Below, one piece after another: positions 11,510-20,760 of a stretch of 64,000 nucleotides of DNA. Source of the stretch: Rhodocyclaceae bacterium (GTDB lineage Bacteria > Pseudomonadota > Gammaproteobacteria > Burkholderiales > Rhodocyclaceae); contig JAVBXY010000003.1 in the NCBI GenBank assembly GCA_030824275.1, positions 124,001-188,000 on the forward strand, given 5' to 3'. The translations under genes were made by a program, and so were the position numbers. Numbering within the stretch: the first letter of the stretch is position 1; the number at the start of each line of letters is the position of its first letter. The notes beneath the pieces are model-generated. The model made no database searches, was not told the DNA's origin, and saw only the letters and a program-made list of their open reading frames with translations.

Positions 11510-14119
11510 ATGAGAAAAAGCATACGCTTGCAAAGCTTGTTGATGATCATGGCCGCGATCAGTCTGGCGGCGATGCTGGTGCTTTCCTTCCTGTTGCTGA
11601 CCAGCCTGAATGCCAACTTGAACGAGCAGAAACGGCAGTCGATCCGCGAGCGGGTGGAGATGGCGGAAAGCTTGGCCCGTCACTACGAAACTCAGGTTCA
11701 GGCGGGGCGACTGAGCCGGAAGGAAGCCCAAAGCCAGTACCTGAACACACTGCGCCAGATACGCACCGGCGGCGATGGTTATTTCTGGGTCAATGACACC
11801 GCCGCGTATATGGTGGTGCATCCCTACATGCCCGAGCTGGAGGGCAAGGACATCAGCTATATCAAGGATGCCGACGGCAAGTCCATCGTGCTCGCGTTCG
11901 TCGATATGGCGGTTCGGCATGGCAGCGGTTTCGTCGCATACTCCTGGCCCAAGCCAAACACGAGTGTTCCAGAACAGAAGCTCTCCTACGTCAAGCTGTT
12001 CGGTCCCTGGCAATGGGTAATCGGATCGGGCGAGTATCTGGACGACATCCACGGTGCTTATTGGAATGAGGTCCGCGTGGTGATTCCCGTTCTCGCGGGT
12101 GTCGCGCTGTTCTTCATGCTGGCGATATTCTGGCTGCGTCGTCAGGTACTGGTGCGGATCGGCAGCGACATGCAGGATGCCGTCACCATTGCCGATCACT
12201 TGTCGCGGGGCGACCTGCATTCCCCGATTGCCTTGCAGGACGACACGCGCGCCGGTCCGGTCGATACCGTCATCCACTTGTTGCAGGCCGGCCTCAATGT
12301 GTTCACCTCCGGTGCACTGATGCGTCGTCTGAACCGGCGCAAGCAGGCCGATGGCGAGCGGCAGCGGCTCAGCGAAGCCCTCAAGCAGTCTCAGGAAGCA
12401 ATCGCGCTGGCCGAGGCCGATTTGCAGTTCGCTTACGTGAATCCGGCCTTCACGCGCTTGTTTGGCTATACCGCGGAGGAGCTGGTGGGCCGGCCGATGC
12501 GGCTTCTGCAAGTGGTGCAGCCTGGCAACGGCAATCCTGAGGAAACCGCCCGGATGGCGCGGGAATCTGGTTTGTTTCGCGGCGAAGTCCTGCGCCGTGC
12601 CAAGGATGGCAGGGATATTCCCGTGTTGATCAAGATGGCGCCGGTGTTTGACGAATATCGGATCGTGACCGGTTACGTCGCGACTATGACGGACCTGAGT
12701 GAGATCAAACATGCGGAAGCGGAGTTGCGGGAGAGCGAGGAAAAATTTCGGGCCATTTTCGATCAGACCTTCCAGTTCATCGGCCTGCTGGATATCGATG
12801 GCCGGACGATCGACGCTAATCGCACTGCCCTCGCTCTTGTCGGCAGGACGCTTGCGGACGTAGTCGGCAAGCCATTCTGGGACACGCCCTGGTGGACCCA
12901 TTCTCCGGAACTGCAAGCCAGGTTGAAGGATGCCGTAGGGCGGGCGGCCAAGGGCGAGTTTGTGCGCTTTGAGGCTTTTCATCCCGATGGTGAAGGTCGC
13001 ATTCATCATGTCGATTTTTCCATCAAGCCCGTTCGCGATGCCGACGGCCGCATCGAGATGCTGATTCCCGAGGGGCACGACATCAGCGAACGGAAGGTCG
13101 CCGAGACCGAGGCCCGTCAGCGCCTGGAGGAAATCAGCCGGATCAACGCCGACCTCAAAGCGCTCAATACCAAGCTGACCCAGAGCCAGAACCAGCTAAT
13201 ACAGTCGGAAAAAATGGCTGCGATCGGCGTGCTAGCTGCCGGCGTGGCCCACGAGATCAACAATCCGGTCGGCTTCATCCAGTCGAATATCTGCACCCTT
13301 GGAAAGTATGTCGGTGATTTCCTGAAGGTGGTTAACGCCTACGAGGATGCGGAGCGGCGATTGCAGGATCGCAAGGACGCCTTCGCCGATGTCCATCGCC
13401 TGCGCCAGGAGGTCGAATTCTCCTACGCGCGGGACGATGTGCCGGGTTTGTTGGCCGAGTCGGCCGACGGACTGGCGCGGGTGACCAAGATCGTCAAGGA
13501 TCTCAAGGACTTTTCCCGTCTGGACATGGGTGAGCAATGGAAGGTAGAGGATATCCATATGGGATTGGAAAGTACTCTCAACATCGCCTGGAACGAGTTG
13601 AAGTACAAGTGCGAGATCAAGAAGGAGTACGGATGCTTGCCCCCGGTCGAGTGCCTGCTGTTACAGCTCGATCAGGTCTTCATGAACCTCCTGGTCAATG
13701 CGGCCCATGCTATCGAGGGGCACGGTACCATCACCCTGCGCACGGGCACCGTGGGTGATCGCGTGTGGATTGAGGTAGCCGATACCGGGACGGGCATTCC
13801 GCCGGAAAATATCAAGGCGGTGTTCGATCCCTTCTTTACCACCAAGCCAGTGGGCAAGGGCACCGGCCTTGGCTTGTCGGTGTCCTACAGCATCATCGAA
13901 AAGCATCACGGCAATATCGAGGTCGAGAGCGAGCTGGGGAGGGGCACCACTTTCCGTATCTGGCTGCCGATCAGGCAGCCCGTCGCGACTTCAGGAGAGT
14001 TGGGCGTGGCGCGGGCAACTGACGAGGTGGTCGTTGACCATGCCGGTGGCCTGCATGTGGGCGTACATGACGGTGGGGCCGATGAAGCGAAAGCCGCGCC
14101 GCTTGAGCTCCTTGGATAG
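11510..14119 (+). CDS. Sensor histidine kinase (Cache-PAS-PAS-HisKA-HATPase)
   Basis: HATPase boxes (VFMNLLVNAAHAI, DTGTGIPPENIKAVFDPFFTTKPVGKGTGLGLS), H-box AGVAHEINNPVGFIQSN. Start assigned to 11510 inside ORF 11429..14119. Confidence 0.92.
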   Translation: MRKSIRLQSLLMIMAAISLAAMLVLSFLLLTSLNANLNEQKRQSIRERVEMAESLARHYETQVQAGRLSRKEAQSQYLNTLRQIRTGGDGYFWVNDTAAYMVVHPYMPELEGKDISYIKDADGKSIVLAFVDMAVRHGSGFVAYSWPKPNTSVPEQKLSYVKLFGPWQWVIGSGEYLDDIHGAYWNEVRVVIPVLAGVALFFMLAIFWLRRQVLVRIGSDMQDAVTIADHLSRGDLHSPIALQDDTRAGPVDTVIHLLQAGLNVFTSGALMRRLNRRKQADGERQRLSEALKQSQEAIALAEADLQFAYVNPAFTRLFGYTAEELVGRPMRLLQVVQPGNGNPEETARMARESGLFRGEVLRRAKDGRDIPVLIKMAPVFDEYRIVTGYVATMTDLSEIKHAEAELRESEEKFRAIFDQTFQFIGLLDIDGRTIDANRTALALVGRTLADVVGKPFWDTPWWTHSPELQARLKDAVGRAAKGEFVRFEAFHPDGEGRIHHVDFSIKPVRDADGRIEMLIPEGHDISERKVAETEARQRLEEISRINADLKALNTKLTQSQNQLIQSEKMAAIGVLAAGVAHEINNPVGFIQSNICTLGKYVGDFLKVVNAYEDAERRLQDRKDAFADVHRLRQEVEFSYARDDVPGLLAESADGLARVTKIVKDLKDFSRLDMGEQWKVEDIHMGLESTLNIAWNELKYKCEIKKEYGCLPPVECLLLQLDQVFMNLLVNAAHAIEGHGTITLRTGTVGDRVWIEVADTGTGIPPENIKAVFDPFFTTKPVGKGTGLGLSVSYSIIEKHHGNIEVESELGRGTTFRIWLPIRQPVATSGELGVARATDEVVVDHAGGLHVGVHDGGADEAKAAPLELLG

Positions 14120-14554
14120 GGCTTCGGCCTGTGGTGTGACCGGCGGTACTTCCTTTAGCGAACGCCAGCGGTTGATCTTTGGTCGGCCATCGACGAACTG
14201 CCACAGTAGATGGTCGAGGCTGCCGCCCTGTTCGTAAAGATCAAGTGTGGCGCGGGCGTTGGTGATGCTGGCGGCGATCTTCAGGCGGTTACGGACGATG
14301 CCGGCGTCGCCGAGCAGGCGGGTGACATCCTTCTCGCCATAGCGGGCGATTTTTTTTGGATCGAAATTGTGAAAGGCGCGGCGATAGTTCTCGCGCTTGC
14401 GCAGAATGGTGATCCAGGAGAGGCCGGCCTGCGCCCCTTCCAGGATCAGGAACTCGAACAGGGTCCGTTCGTCGTGACAGGGCACGCCCCACTCCTTGTC
14501 GTGATAGGCGACGTAGAGCGGGTCGGTGCCGCACCAGGGGCAGCGTTCTTTCAT
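13991..14554 (-). CDS. tag: DNA-3-methyladenine glycosylase I
   Basis: MKERCPWCGTDPLYVAYHDKEWGVPCHDERTLFEFLILEGAQAGLSWITILRKRENYR, classic Tag sequence. Confidence 0.95.
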   Translation of the reverse strand: MKERCPWCGTDPLYVAYHDKEWGVPCHDERTLFEFLILEGAQAGLSWITILRKRENYRRAFHNFDPKKIARYGEKDVTRLLGDAGIVRNRLKIAASITNARATLDLYEQGGSLDHLLWQFVDGRPKINRWRSLKEVPPVTPQAEALSKELKRRGFRFIGPTVMYAHMQATGMVNDHLVSCPRHAQLS

Positions 14555-14949
14555 GCGATGTAGCATCCTTTGAATTCGGCGGCGGGCTCGCGGGGGCTGA
14601 AGACGTAGAGCGTCAGATCCAGCGGGCCGGCGAGGGCGAAGCCGCGGTCGCCCCACGGATGATCCTCCAGCGGCATGCGCACGGCAAGTCCCTCCTTGGC
14701 CAGACGGGCGTGTTCCGCATCCACGTCCTCCACTTCAAAGTGGAGCCAGACGCCGGCATAGGCGGTCGGCGGCGTCGACTGGTCCTGGGGTTGCATGAAC
14801 TGGAGGCTGGAACCCTTGTTGCCGAATTCCAGGTTGATGTAGCAGCCAGCGTCGAAGCTGACGCGGGCGTCGAAATGGCGGACGAAGAAGTCGCGGCAGA
14901 TGGCGGGGTCGGCGACGGTAAAGCCGGGCGAGGCGGTATGAGCGTGCAT
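14551..14949 (-). CDS. VOC/glyoxalase family protein
   Basis: MHAHTASPGFTVADPAICRDFFVRHFDARV...; ATGA overlap with tag. Confidence 0.8.
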   Translation of the reverse strand: MHAHTASPGFTVADPAICRDFFVRHFDARVSFDAGCYINLEFGNKGSSLQFMQPQDQSTPPTAYAGVWLHFEVEDVDAEHARLAKEGLAVRMPLEDHPWGDRGFALAGPLDLTLYVFSPREPAAEFKGCYIA

Positions 14950-15086
14950 GACGGGTTCCTTGTGTTGGCTTGAGAACGGCGCATTTTGCACAAGCCCTCC
15001 TGCCACCGTGATGTCAGGAGCGCCGCCGAGGCGCTCATGCCGGGGTGTTATCCTGACAGCGTCCTGTCAGTAGCCATTCCTTTCGC

Positions 15087-15788
15087 ATGCGTCGCGCCGA
15101 CCGCCTGTTTCAGATCGTTCTCCTGCTCAACCGTGGCCGTGCCGTGACGGCTCGCGAACTGGCGGAGGCGCTGGAGGTTTCCGAGCGGACGATCTATCGC
15201 GATGTGGCCGATCTGTGTAGCAGCGGCGTGCCGGTGGATGGCGCGGCTGGTGTCGGCTATCTGATGCGCAAGGGCTATCACCTGCCGCCGCTGATGTTCG
15301 ACGCTGATGAACTGGCGGCGCTGGCGCTGGGCAGCCGCATGGTGCAGGGCTGGGCCGATCCAACGCTGGGGCGGGCGGCCGAGCGGGCCTTGCTGAAGAT
15401 AGAGGCGGTGCTGCCGGAGGACAAAAAAGTCGGCGCTGGCGGGACGGCAAGCAGCGCAGCGAAAAACGCGGCGATGATCGTCCCCGATTTCCACATTCCG
15501 CCGGCCATGGTGGCGCCGCTGGGCATCCTGCGCGGCGCCATTCGCGATGGCCGCAAGCTGCGCTTCGCCTACCGTCGTGCAGATGGCGAGGATAGTGAGC
15601 GCACGGTGTGGCCGCTGGGCCTGTTCTTCTGGGGCGATACCTGGACGCTGGGCGGCTGGTGCGAATTGCGCAAGGAGTTCCGCAGTTTTCGCATCGATCG
15701 CATGGCAACGCCAACGGTGCTCGACGAGCGTTTCGAGAGCATCGGCGGACGCAGTCTCGAAGACTACGTCCGTGCCGTCAGTTTCTAG
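15087..15788 (+). CDS. HTH/WYL-domain (YafY-like) transcriptional regulator
   Basis: MRRADRLFQIVLLLNRGRAVTARELAEALEVSERTIYRDVADL plus WYL-like C-terminus. Confidence 0.9.
   Translation: MRRADRLFQIVLLLNRGRAVTARELAEALEVSERTIYRDVADLCSSGVPVDGAAGVGYLMRKGYHLPPLMFDADELAALALGSRMVQGWADPTLGRAAERALLKIEAVLPEDKKVGAGGTASSAAKNAAMIVPDFHIPPAMVAPLGILRGAIRDGRKLRFAYRRADGEDSERTVWPLGLFFWGDTWTLGGWCELRKEFRSFRIDRMATPTVLDERFESIGGRSLEDYVRAVSF
15425..15450 (+). repeat. Dispersed 26-nt motif copy 3 (in WYL regulator)
   Basis: AAAAGTCGGCGCTGGCG-GG-ACGGCAA. Confidence 0.95.
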
Positions 15789-15795
15789 TTCAGCA
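15745..15795 (+). repeat. 51-nt imperfect direct repeat, left copy
   Basis: GCGGACGCAGTCTCGAAGACTACGTCCGTGCCGTCAGTTTCTAGTTCAGCA; 46/51 identical to right copy. Confidence 0.92.
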
Positions 15796-15812
15796 ATTGC
15801 GGATTGGGTGAT

Positions 15813-16136
15813 TCAGGCCGCGGCCAGTTCCTCGTTGCGCCGCCTTCTTGGCGCCTTTGGCTTCTTGAAGGTGACGTGAGGCTCCAAGCCTGCGGTGGTG
15901 GCCATATCCATCAGGGCGTCAAGCGAGAACAGACTAATTTTGCCGCGCATCAGATCGGACATTCGCGGCTGCGTGATGCCGAACAGGCGAGCGGCTGCGG
16001 CCTGGGTCCTATCGCTATTCTTGACCCAAGCCTCCAAGGCCATCATCAACTCGGCGCGGGCGCGCATGCTCGCGGCTTGCTGAGGCGTGTTCTCGACGGC
16101 ATCCCACACGCTGGCAAATGTTTGATCCTTGCTCAT
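15813..16136 (-). CDS. HTH antitoxin (HigA/XRE-like)
   Basis: AWVKNSDRTQAAAARLFGITQPRMSDLMRGKISLFSLDALMDMATTAGL; overlaps the upstream toxin ORF. Confidence 0.85.
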   Translation of the reverse strand: MSKDQTFASVWDAVENTPQQAASMRARAELMMALEAWVKNSDRTQAAAARLFGITQPRMSDLMRGKISLFSLDALMDMATTAGLEPHVTFKKPKAPRRRRNEELAAA

Positions 16137-16468
16137 GATCGCCGATCCTTTATCAAGTTCTTGAGCCGTGTTCGTGCCAGCTCGATGTCTTCCTGTCGGG
16201 TCTGCTGCGTTTTTTTCTGAAAGCAATGCAGGACATAGACCGCATCAGCCAGCTTCGCCAGATAGATCACGCGGAAAGCTCCGGTGGCGTCCTTGATCCG
16301 AATCTCCTTGACCCCTGCGCCGACAGCCGCCATGGGCTTCCAGTCACCGGGTTCCTCGCCACGCTGGACCTTGTCCAACTGAAACCCAGCATCATGGCGG
16401 GCGGTTTCGGGGAAGGCGCGCAAAGCTTCCAGGGAGTCGCCGAGAAAGGCTATCGGCTTGATTGTCAT
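16133..16468 (-). CDS. RelE/HigB-like (Gp49-type) toxin
   Basis: MTIKPIAFLGDSLEALRAFPETARHDAGFQLDKVQRGEEPGDWKPMAAVGAGVKEIRIKDATGAFRVIYLAKLADAVYVLHCFQKKTQQT. Confidence 0.88.
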   Translation of the reverse strand: MTIKPIAFLGDSLEALRAFPETARHDAGFQLDKVQRGEEPGDWKPMAAVGAGVKEIRIKDATGAFRVIYLAKLADAVYVLHCFQKKTQQTRQEDIELARTRLKNLIKDRRS

Positions 16469-16547
16469 GGTGCGAAATATACAAGAATCAGTAACTATCA
16501 AGCAAGCGGCAGGGAAAATAAAGCTCCGTGAGAATAGGAGCTTGCCT

Positions 16548-16598
16548 GCGGATGCAGTCTCGAAGACTACGTCCGCGCCATTAGTTTTTAGTTCAGCA
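16548..16598 (+). repeat. 51-nt imperfect direct repeat, right copy
   Basis: GCGGATGCAGTCTCGAAGACTACGTCCGCGCCATTAGTTTTTAGTTCAGCA. Confidence 0.92.
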
Positions 16599-19278
16599 CC
16601 AGCACGCCGCGCTTCAGGCCCGGATCTTCCGGATGGGTCGAGAGCACGAAGCCGAGGCTGGCGACGAAGGCGAGCATGCGCGAGTTCTCGGCCAGGTAAT
16701 CGCCGTTCATGTACTTGAGGCCACGGCTGCGCGCCGTGTCAATCAGGATGCCCATCAAACGGCGGGCGAGGCCCTTGCCCTGCCAGGTGTCGGCGACGAC
16801 GATAGCGAATTCGCAGGATTCGCCGTCCGGGTTGGTGGCGTAGCGGGCGACGCCGACTTCCTTCTCCTCGCCGTCGACGGCGACGGTGGCGACGAAGGCC
16901 ATCTCACGGTCATAGTCGATCTGGGTCAGGCGCGTCAGCTGCGCTGGCGACAGTTCGCGGATGGTGTTCATGAAGCGCATGTAGCGCGCTTCCGGCGACA
17001 GGGCCTGGACAAAATCCTGCTCCAGCTGGGCATCTTCGGGCCGGATCGGGCGCACGGTGACCACTGTGCCATCCTTGGCCTGGAAGGTGGACTTGAGGTG
17101 CGAGGGATAGGGATGGATGGCCATGTGGTCGTAGCGACCGGCGGTGATCGACATGTTCTCGATGGCGATGCGGGCATCCACGGCCACGGCGCCGTTCTCG
17201 TCCACGATCAGCGGATTGATGTCCATCTCGGTGATCCACGGCAATTCGCAGACCATTTCGGAGACACGCAGCAGCACGGATTCCAGGGCGCTCATGCTGA
17301 CCGGCGGCATGTTGCGGAATTCGCCAAGGCGTGCACTGCTTTTGATCGAGGCCAGCATGTCGGCGACCAGCACCGGGTTGAGCGGTGGCAGGGCGACGGC
17401 GCGCTCGCTGGTGTGGGCCTCGACGCTGGTGCCGCCAGGGCCGAAGACGATGGTGGGGCCGAATATCTTATCGCGGGTCATGCCGACCACGAGTTCGCGG
17501 CCGTTGCTTTTCTGGATCATCGGCTCGATGGCGATGCCGTTGATGTGGGCGTCGGGGCGATTCTTCTTGACCTCTTCCATGATCTCGAGCCAGGCGTCGC
17601 GCACAGCGGCGAGCCCGTTGAGATTGAGGCGCACGCCACCGGAATCGCTCTTGTGCACGATCTGCGGCGAGTCGATCTTCATCACCACCGGCAGGCCGAT
17701 CTCCTCGGCCAACACCATGGCTTCGGAGGCGGAGCGGGCGATCACGGTTTGCGCGATGGGGATCTGGAAGGCGGCCAGCACGGCCTTGGATTCCATTTCG
17801 TTAAGTGCCTTGCGACCTTCCATCAGCGCGGTTTCGATGACCAGGCGGGCCGATTCGAGGCGTGGCGGCGCGTGCTCGGAGATCGAGGACGGCGCCTGCA
17901 TCAGCAGTTGCCGGTTGAGGTAGTAGCTGGAAATCTGCGAGAACAGGTCGACGGCCGGCTCTGGTGTGCGGAAGGTGGGAATGCCGGCGCCCTTGAACAG
18001 CAAGCGGGCCTCGCGTACCTGTTCCTCGCCCATCCAGCAGGTGACCAGGGGCTTGTCGGATTTTTTGGCGATTTCGATCAGGGTGCGGGCAGCCTGAGTC
18101 GGATCGGTCATGGCTTGCGGCGTCAGGATGGCGAGCACGCCATCCACGTTGTCGTCTTCCAGACAGGCTTCGAGTGCGGCGCCATAGCGGGCCGGATCGG
18201 CATCGCCGATGATGTCGATGGGATTCGACTTGGACCAGGTGGAGGGCAGGGCTTCGTTGAGCCGTGCGAGGGTGGCCTGGTCGAGTTGGGCAAGCGGGAT
18301 GCCGGTGTCGGAGGCGTGGTCCGCCGCCATGACGCCTGGGCCGCCGCCGTTGGTGATGATGGCCAGACGCTTGCCGCGCGGGCGGAAATGGGAAAACAGG
18401 GCCGAGGCGGCGGCGTACATCTGGCCGACGTTGGCCAGGCGCACCACACCGGCGCGGCGCAGGGCGGCGTCGAAGACGTCGTCGGCGCCGACCAGCGCAC
18501 CGGTGTGCGAAAGCACGGCCTTCTCGCCGGCCGGGTGCTTGCCAACCTTGATCAGTAGCACCGGCTTGCAGCGGGCGGCGGCGCGCAGGGCGCTCATGAA
18601 GCGGCGGGCGTTCTTGATGCCTTCGATGTAGAGAAAGATGTTTTCGGTGCGCGGGTCGGAGACCATGTACTCGAGGACTTCGCCGAAATCCACATCGGCT
18701 TCTGCGCCGAGGGATACGACGTTGGAGAAGCCGACGTTGTTCGGCAATGCCCAATCAAGAATGGCGGTGCACAGTGCGCCGGACTGGGAGATCAGGCCGA
18801 TGGTGCCGGCATGGGCGCTGCCATGGGCGAAGGTCAGGTTGATCTGGCTGCCGGGACGCATGATGCCCAGGCAATTGGGGCCGAGCAGGCGCATACCATG
18901 GCGGCGGGCGTTTTCCAGGGTGGCACGTTCCAGCGCAGCGCCTTGGCGGCCGGTTTCGGAGAAGCCGCCGGAGATGACGATGGCGTTGCGACAGCCGGCA
19001 CGGCCACAGGCATCGACGATGGTCGGCACCGTCGGTGCCTTGGTGCAGATGACAGCGAGATCGAGTCGTTGCGGAATGGTTTCCACCGACGGATAGCTCT
19101 TCTGGCCGAAGACGGTTTCGTGCTTGGGATTGACGAAGAACAGCTTGCCCTTGTACGTCGTGTCGAGCATGTTCCGCACGAGCGTTGCGCCGATGGAATT
19201 GGGCGTTTCGGAGGCACCGATGATGGCGATGGACTGCGGTTCGAAGAGGGAGGTCAGGTAGTGCAGGTCGTAATGCAT
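16588..19278 (-). CDS. Acyl-CoA synthetase (NDP-forming)-GNAT fusion, Pat-like protein acetyltransferase
   Basis: LFEPQSIAIIGASETPNSIGATLVRNML... CoA-ligase domains and C-terminal GNAT (ADTWQGKGLARRLMGILIDTARSRGL). Confidence 0.93.
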   Translation of the reverse strand: MHYDLHYLTSLFEPQSIAIIGASETPNSIGATLVRNMLDTTYKGKLFFVNPKHETVFGQKSYPSVETIPQRLDLAVICTKAPTVPTIVDACGRAGCRNAIVISGGFSETGRQGAALERATLENARRHGMRLLGPNCLGIMRPGSQINLTFAHGSAHAGTIGLISQSGALCTAILDWALPNNVGFSNVVSLGAEADVDFGEVLEYMVSDPRTENIFLYIEGIKNARRFMSALRAAARCKPVLLIKVGKHPAGEKAVLSHTGALVGADDVFDAALRRAGVVRLANVGQMYAAASALFSHFRPRGKRLAIITNGGGPGVMAADHASDTGIPLAQLDQATLARLNEALPSTWSKSNPIDIIGDADPARYGAALEACLEDDNVDGVLAILTPQAMTDPTQAARTLIEIAKKSDKPLVTCWMGEEQVREARLLFKGAGIPTFRTPEPAVDLFSQISSYYLNRQLLMQAPSSISEHAPPRLESARLVIETALMEGRKALNEMESKAVLAAFQIPIAQTVIARSASEAMVLAEEIGLPVVMKIDSPQIVHKSDSGGVRLNLNGLAAVRDAWLEIMEEVKKNRPDAHINGIAIEPMIQKSNGRELVVGMTRDKIFGPTIVFGPGGTSVEAHTSERAVALPPLNPVLVADMLASIKSSARLGEFRNMPPVSMSALESVLLRVSEMVCELPWITEMDINPLIVDENGAVAVDARIAIENMSITAGRYDHMAIHPYPSHLKSTFQAKDGTVVTVRPIRPEDAQLEQDFVQALSPEARYMRFMNTIRELSPAQLTRLTQIDYDREMAFVATVAVDGEEKEVGVARYATNPDGESCEFAIVVADTWQGKGLARRLMGILIDTARSRGLKYMNGDYLAENSRMLAFVASLGFVLSTHPEDPGLKRGVLVLN

Positions 19279-19376
19279 GTCGGCGCTCCGCAGCGGCCCG
19301 TGAACGGTCACGGAAAAGGTTGTTGCAGTGCAGCAAATGATAGCATTTTCAAGCCCTGATCGGGTACCCAAAACGC

Positions 19377-20717
19377 TCAGCGGTTAGCGGTTCTATCCTT
19401 GCGAACACGCAGATACTGGCCGAAATGGCGGTCGGCGTTGAGGATGTGATTCACCAGCCAGTCGGTGAGCAGGCGCTTGACGCGGAAGGCCAGATACACG
19501 CGGTCTTCATCGCCCCGGTCGATTTCGCTGCGGAGTTCGCCAAAGTATTCAAAGAAGCGCTGATGCTGGCGGGAATGCAGGTCGAGGAAGGGATAATCCT
19601 CCTCTTCCATCATCTGTTCCTCGATCATGAAATCGTGGGCAGCGGCAAACTGGATCTGGGCCAGCAGCGGCGGCGTCAGGTTCCAGGCGCCGACGTGTAC
19701 GGCGCGGGTCAGCGCGTTCATGTCGGCCAGCAGGTTCTGGTGGGCGGCGTCGACAGTGGCTTCGCCGAAGCTGTATTCGTCGCGCCAGAGGGAGGTGAGG
19801 TCGGCGTGATGGGTGCGCCGACCCTGGATCGCTTCGTCGCAGAGTTCGAGATAGACACGGGCGGCGAAATCGTCGGGGGCTTCAGTCAGGCAGACGGCCA
19901 GTCGTTCCTGGGCACCGGGGATGTCGTCAAGGTGATAGCGGGCCAGGGCCTGCTCGAAGGTTTTCAGGGTGTGGCGCTTGGCAACCCGCAGGGGCGCCGG
20001 ATCGCCGTCGAAGACTTCATAGACCGACTGGTTGTCCTGCTTGCCGCGAACGTGGGTACGGTCGAGGAAGCGGATCGACCAGGGCGCGGCATCATCGAGG
20101 CTGTAGAGCGTGTATTCGCTGATCAGGATCGGGACACGGTAGTCCTTGGTCATGCGCTCCAGGCGCGAGGCGAGGTTCACCGCGTCGCCGATCACCGTGC
20201 CGTCCATACGGCCGGCGCCGCCAATGGTGCCGAGGATCACGATGCCGGTGTTGATGCCGATGCCGATCTTGATCGGCCGATAGCCGGCTCGCTCGCGTCC
20301 GGCGTTGTACTCGTCGAGTCGTGCCAGCATGGCCAGGCTGCAACGCAGGGCGGCATCCGGCGAGTCGGGGAAGAGCGCCATGATGGCGTCGCCGATGTAC
20401 TTGTCGATGATGCCGCCATGAGCGGCGATGACCGGCTCCATCTGCACAAGGTAGGAGTTCAGGAAGTTGAAGTTTTCCTGCGGACTCATGGTTTCCGACA
20501 GGGAGGTGAAGTCGCGGATGTCGGAAAATAGCACCGTCATCTTGCGTTCCACTTGGTGGCCGAGTTCGACTTTGCGGATATCGTCGATGCCCAGCAGGCT
20601 CAGGAATTTGCGCGGTACGAACCGGCTGTAGGCCTCTTCCGTAGTGCTCAAGCGCTCGCGCAGGACGGCGGAACTGTCCTGGGATGTGCTATCGGAAGGA
20701 TCGTGAAAAACGGCCAT
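19377..20717 (-). CDS. Class III adenylate/guanylate cyclase fused to C-terminal hemerythrin domain
   Basis: Cyclase: MTVLFSDIRDFTSLSETMSPQENFNFLNSYL...GGIIDKYIGDAIMALF. Hemerythrin: VDAAHQNLLADMNAL...HDFMIEEQMMEEEDYPFLDLHSRQHQRFFEYF...DWLVNHILNADRHFGQYL. Confidence 0.9.
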   Translation of the reverse strand: MAVFHDPSDSTSQDSSAVLRERLSTTEEAYSRFVPRKFLSLLGIDDIRKVELGHQVERKMTVLFSDIRDFTSLSETMSPQENFNFLNSYLVQMEPVIAAHGGIIDKYIGDAIMALFPDSPDAALRCSLAMLARLDEYNAGRERAGYRPIKIGIGINTGIVILGTIGGAGRMDGTVIGDAVNLASRLERMTKDYRVPILISEYTLYSLDDAAPWSIRFLDRTHVRGKQDNQSVYEVFDGDPAPLRVAKRHTLKTFEQALARYHLDDIPGAQERLAVCLTEAPDDFAARVYLELCDEAIQGRRTHHADLTSLWRDEYSFGEATVDAAHQNLLADMNALTRAVHVGAWNLTPPLLAQIQFAAAHDFMIEEQMMEEEDYPFLDLHSRQHQRFFEYFGELRSEIDRGDEDRVYLAFRVKRLLTDWLVNHILNADRHFGQYLRVRKDRTANR

Positions 20718-20760
20718 GGACTGGCTTGCGCCCTGATTTGAAGACAAAATGATACCCGAC

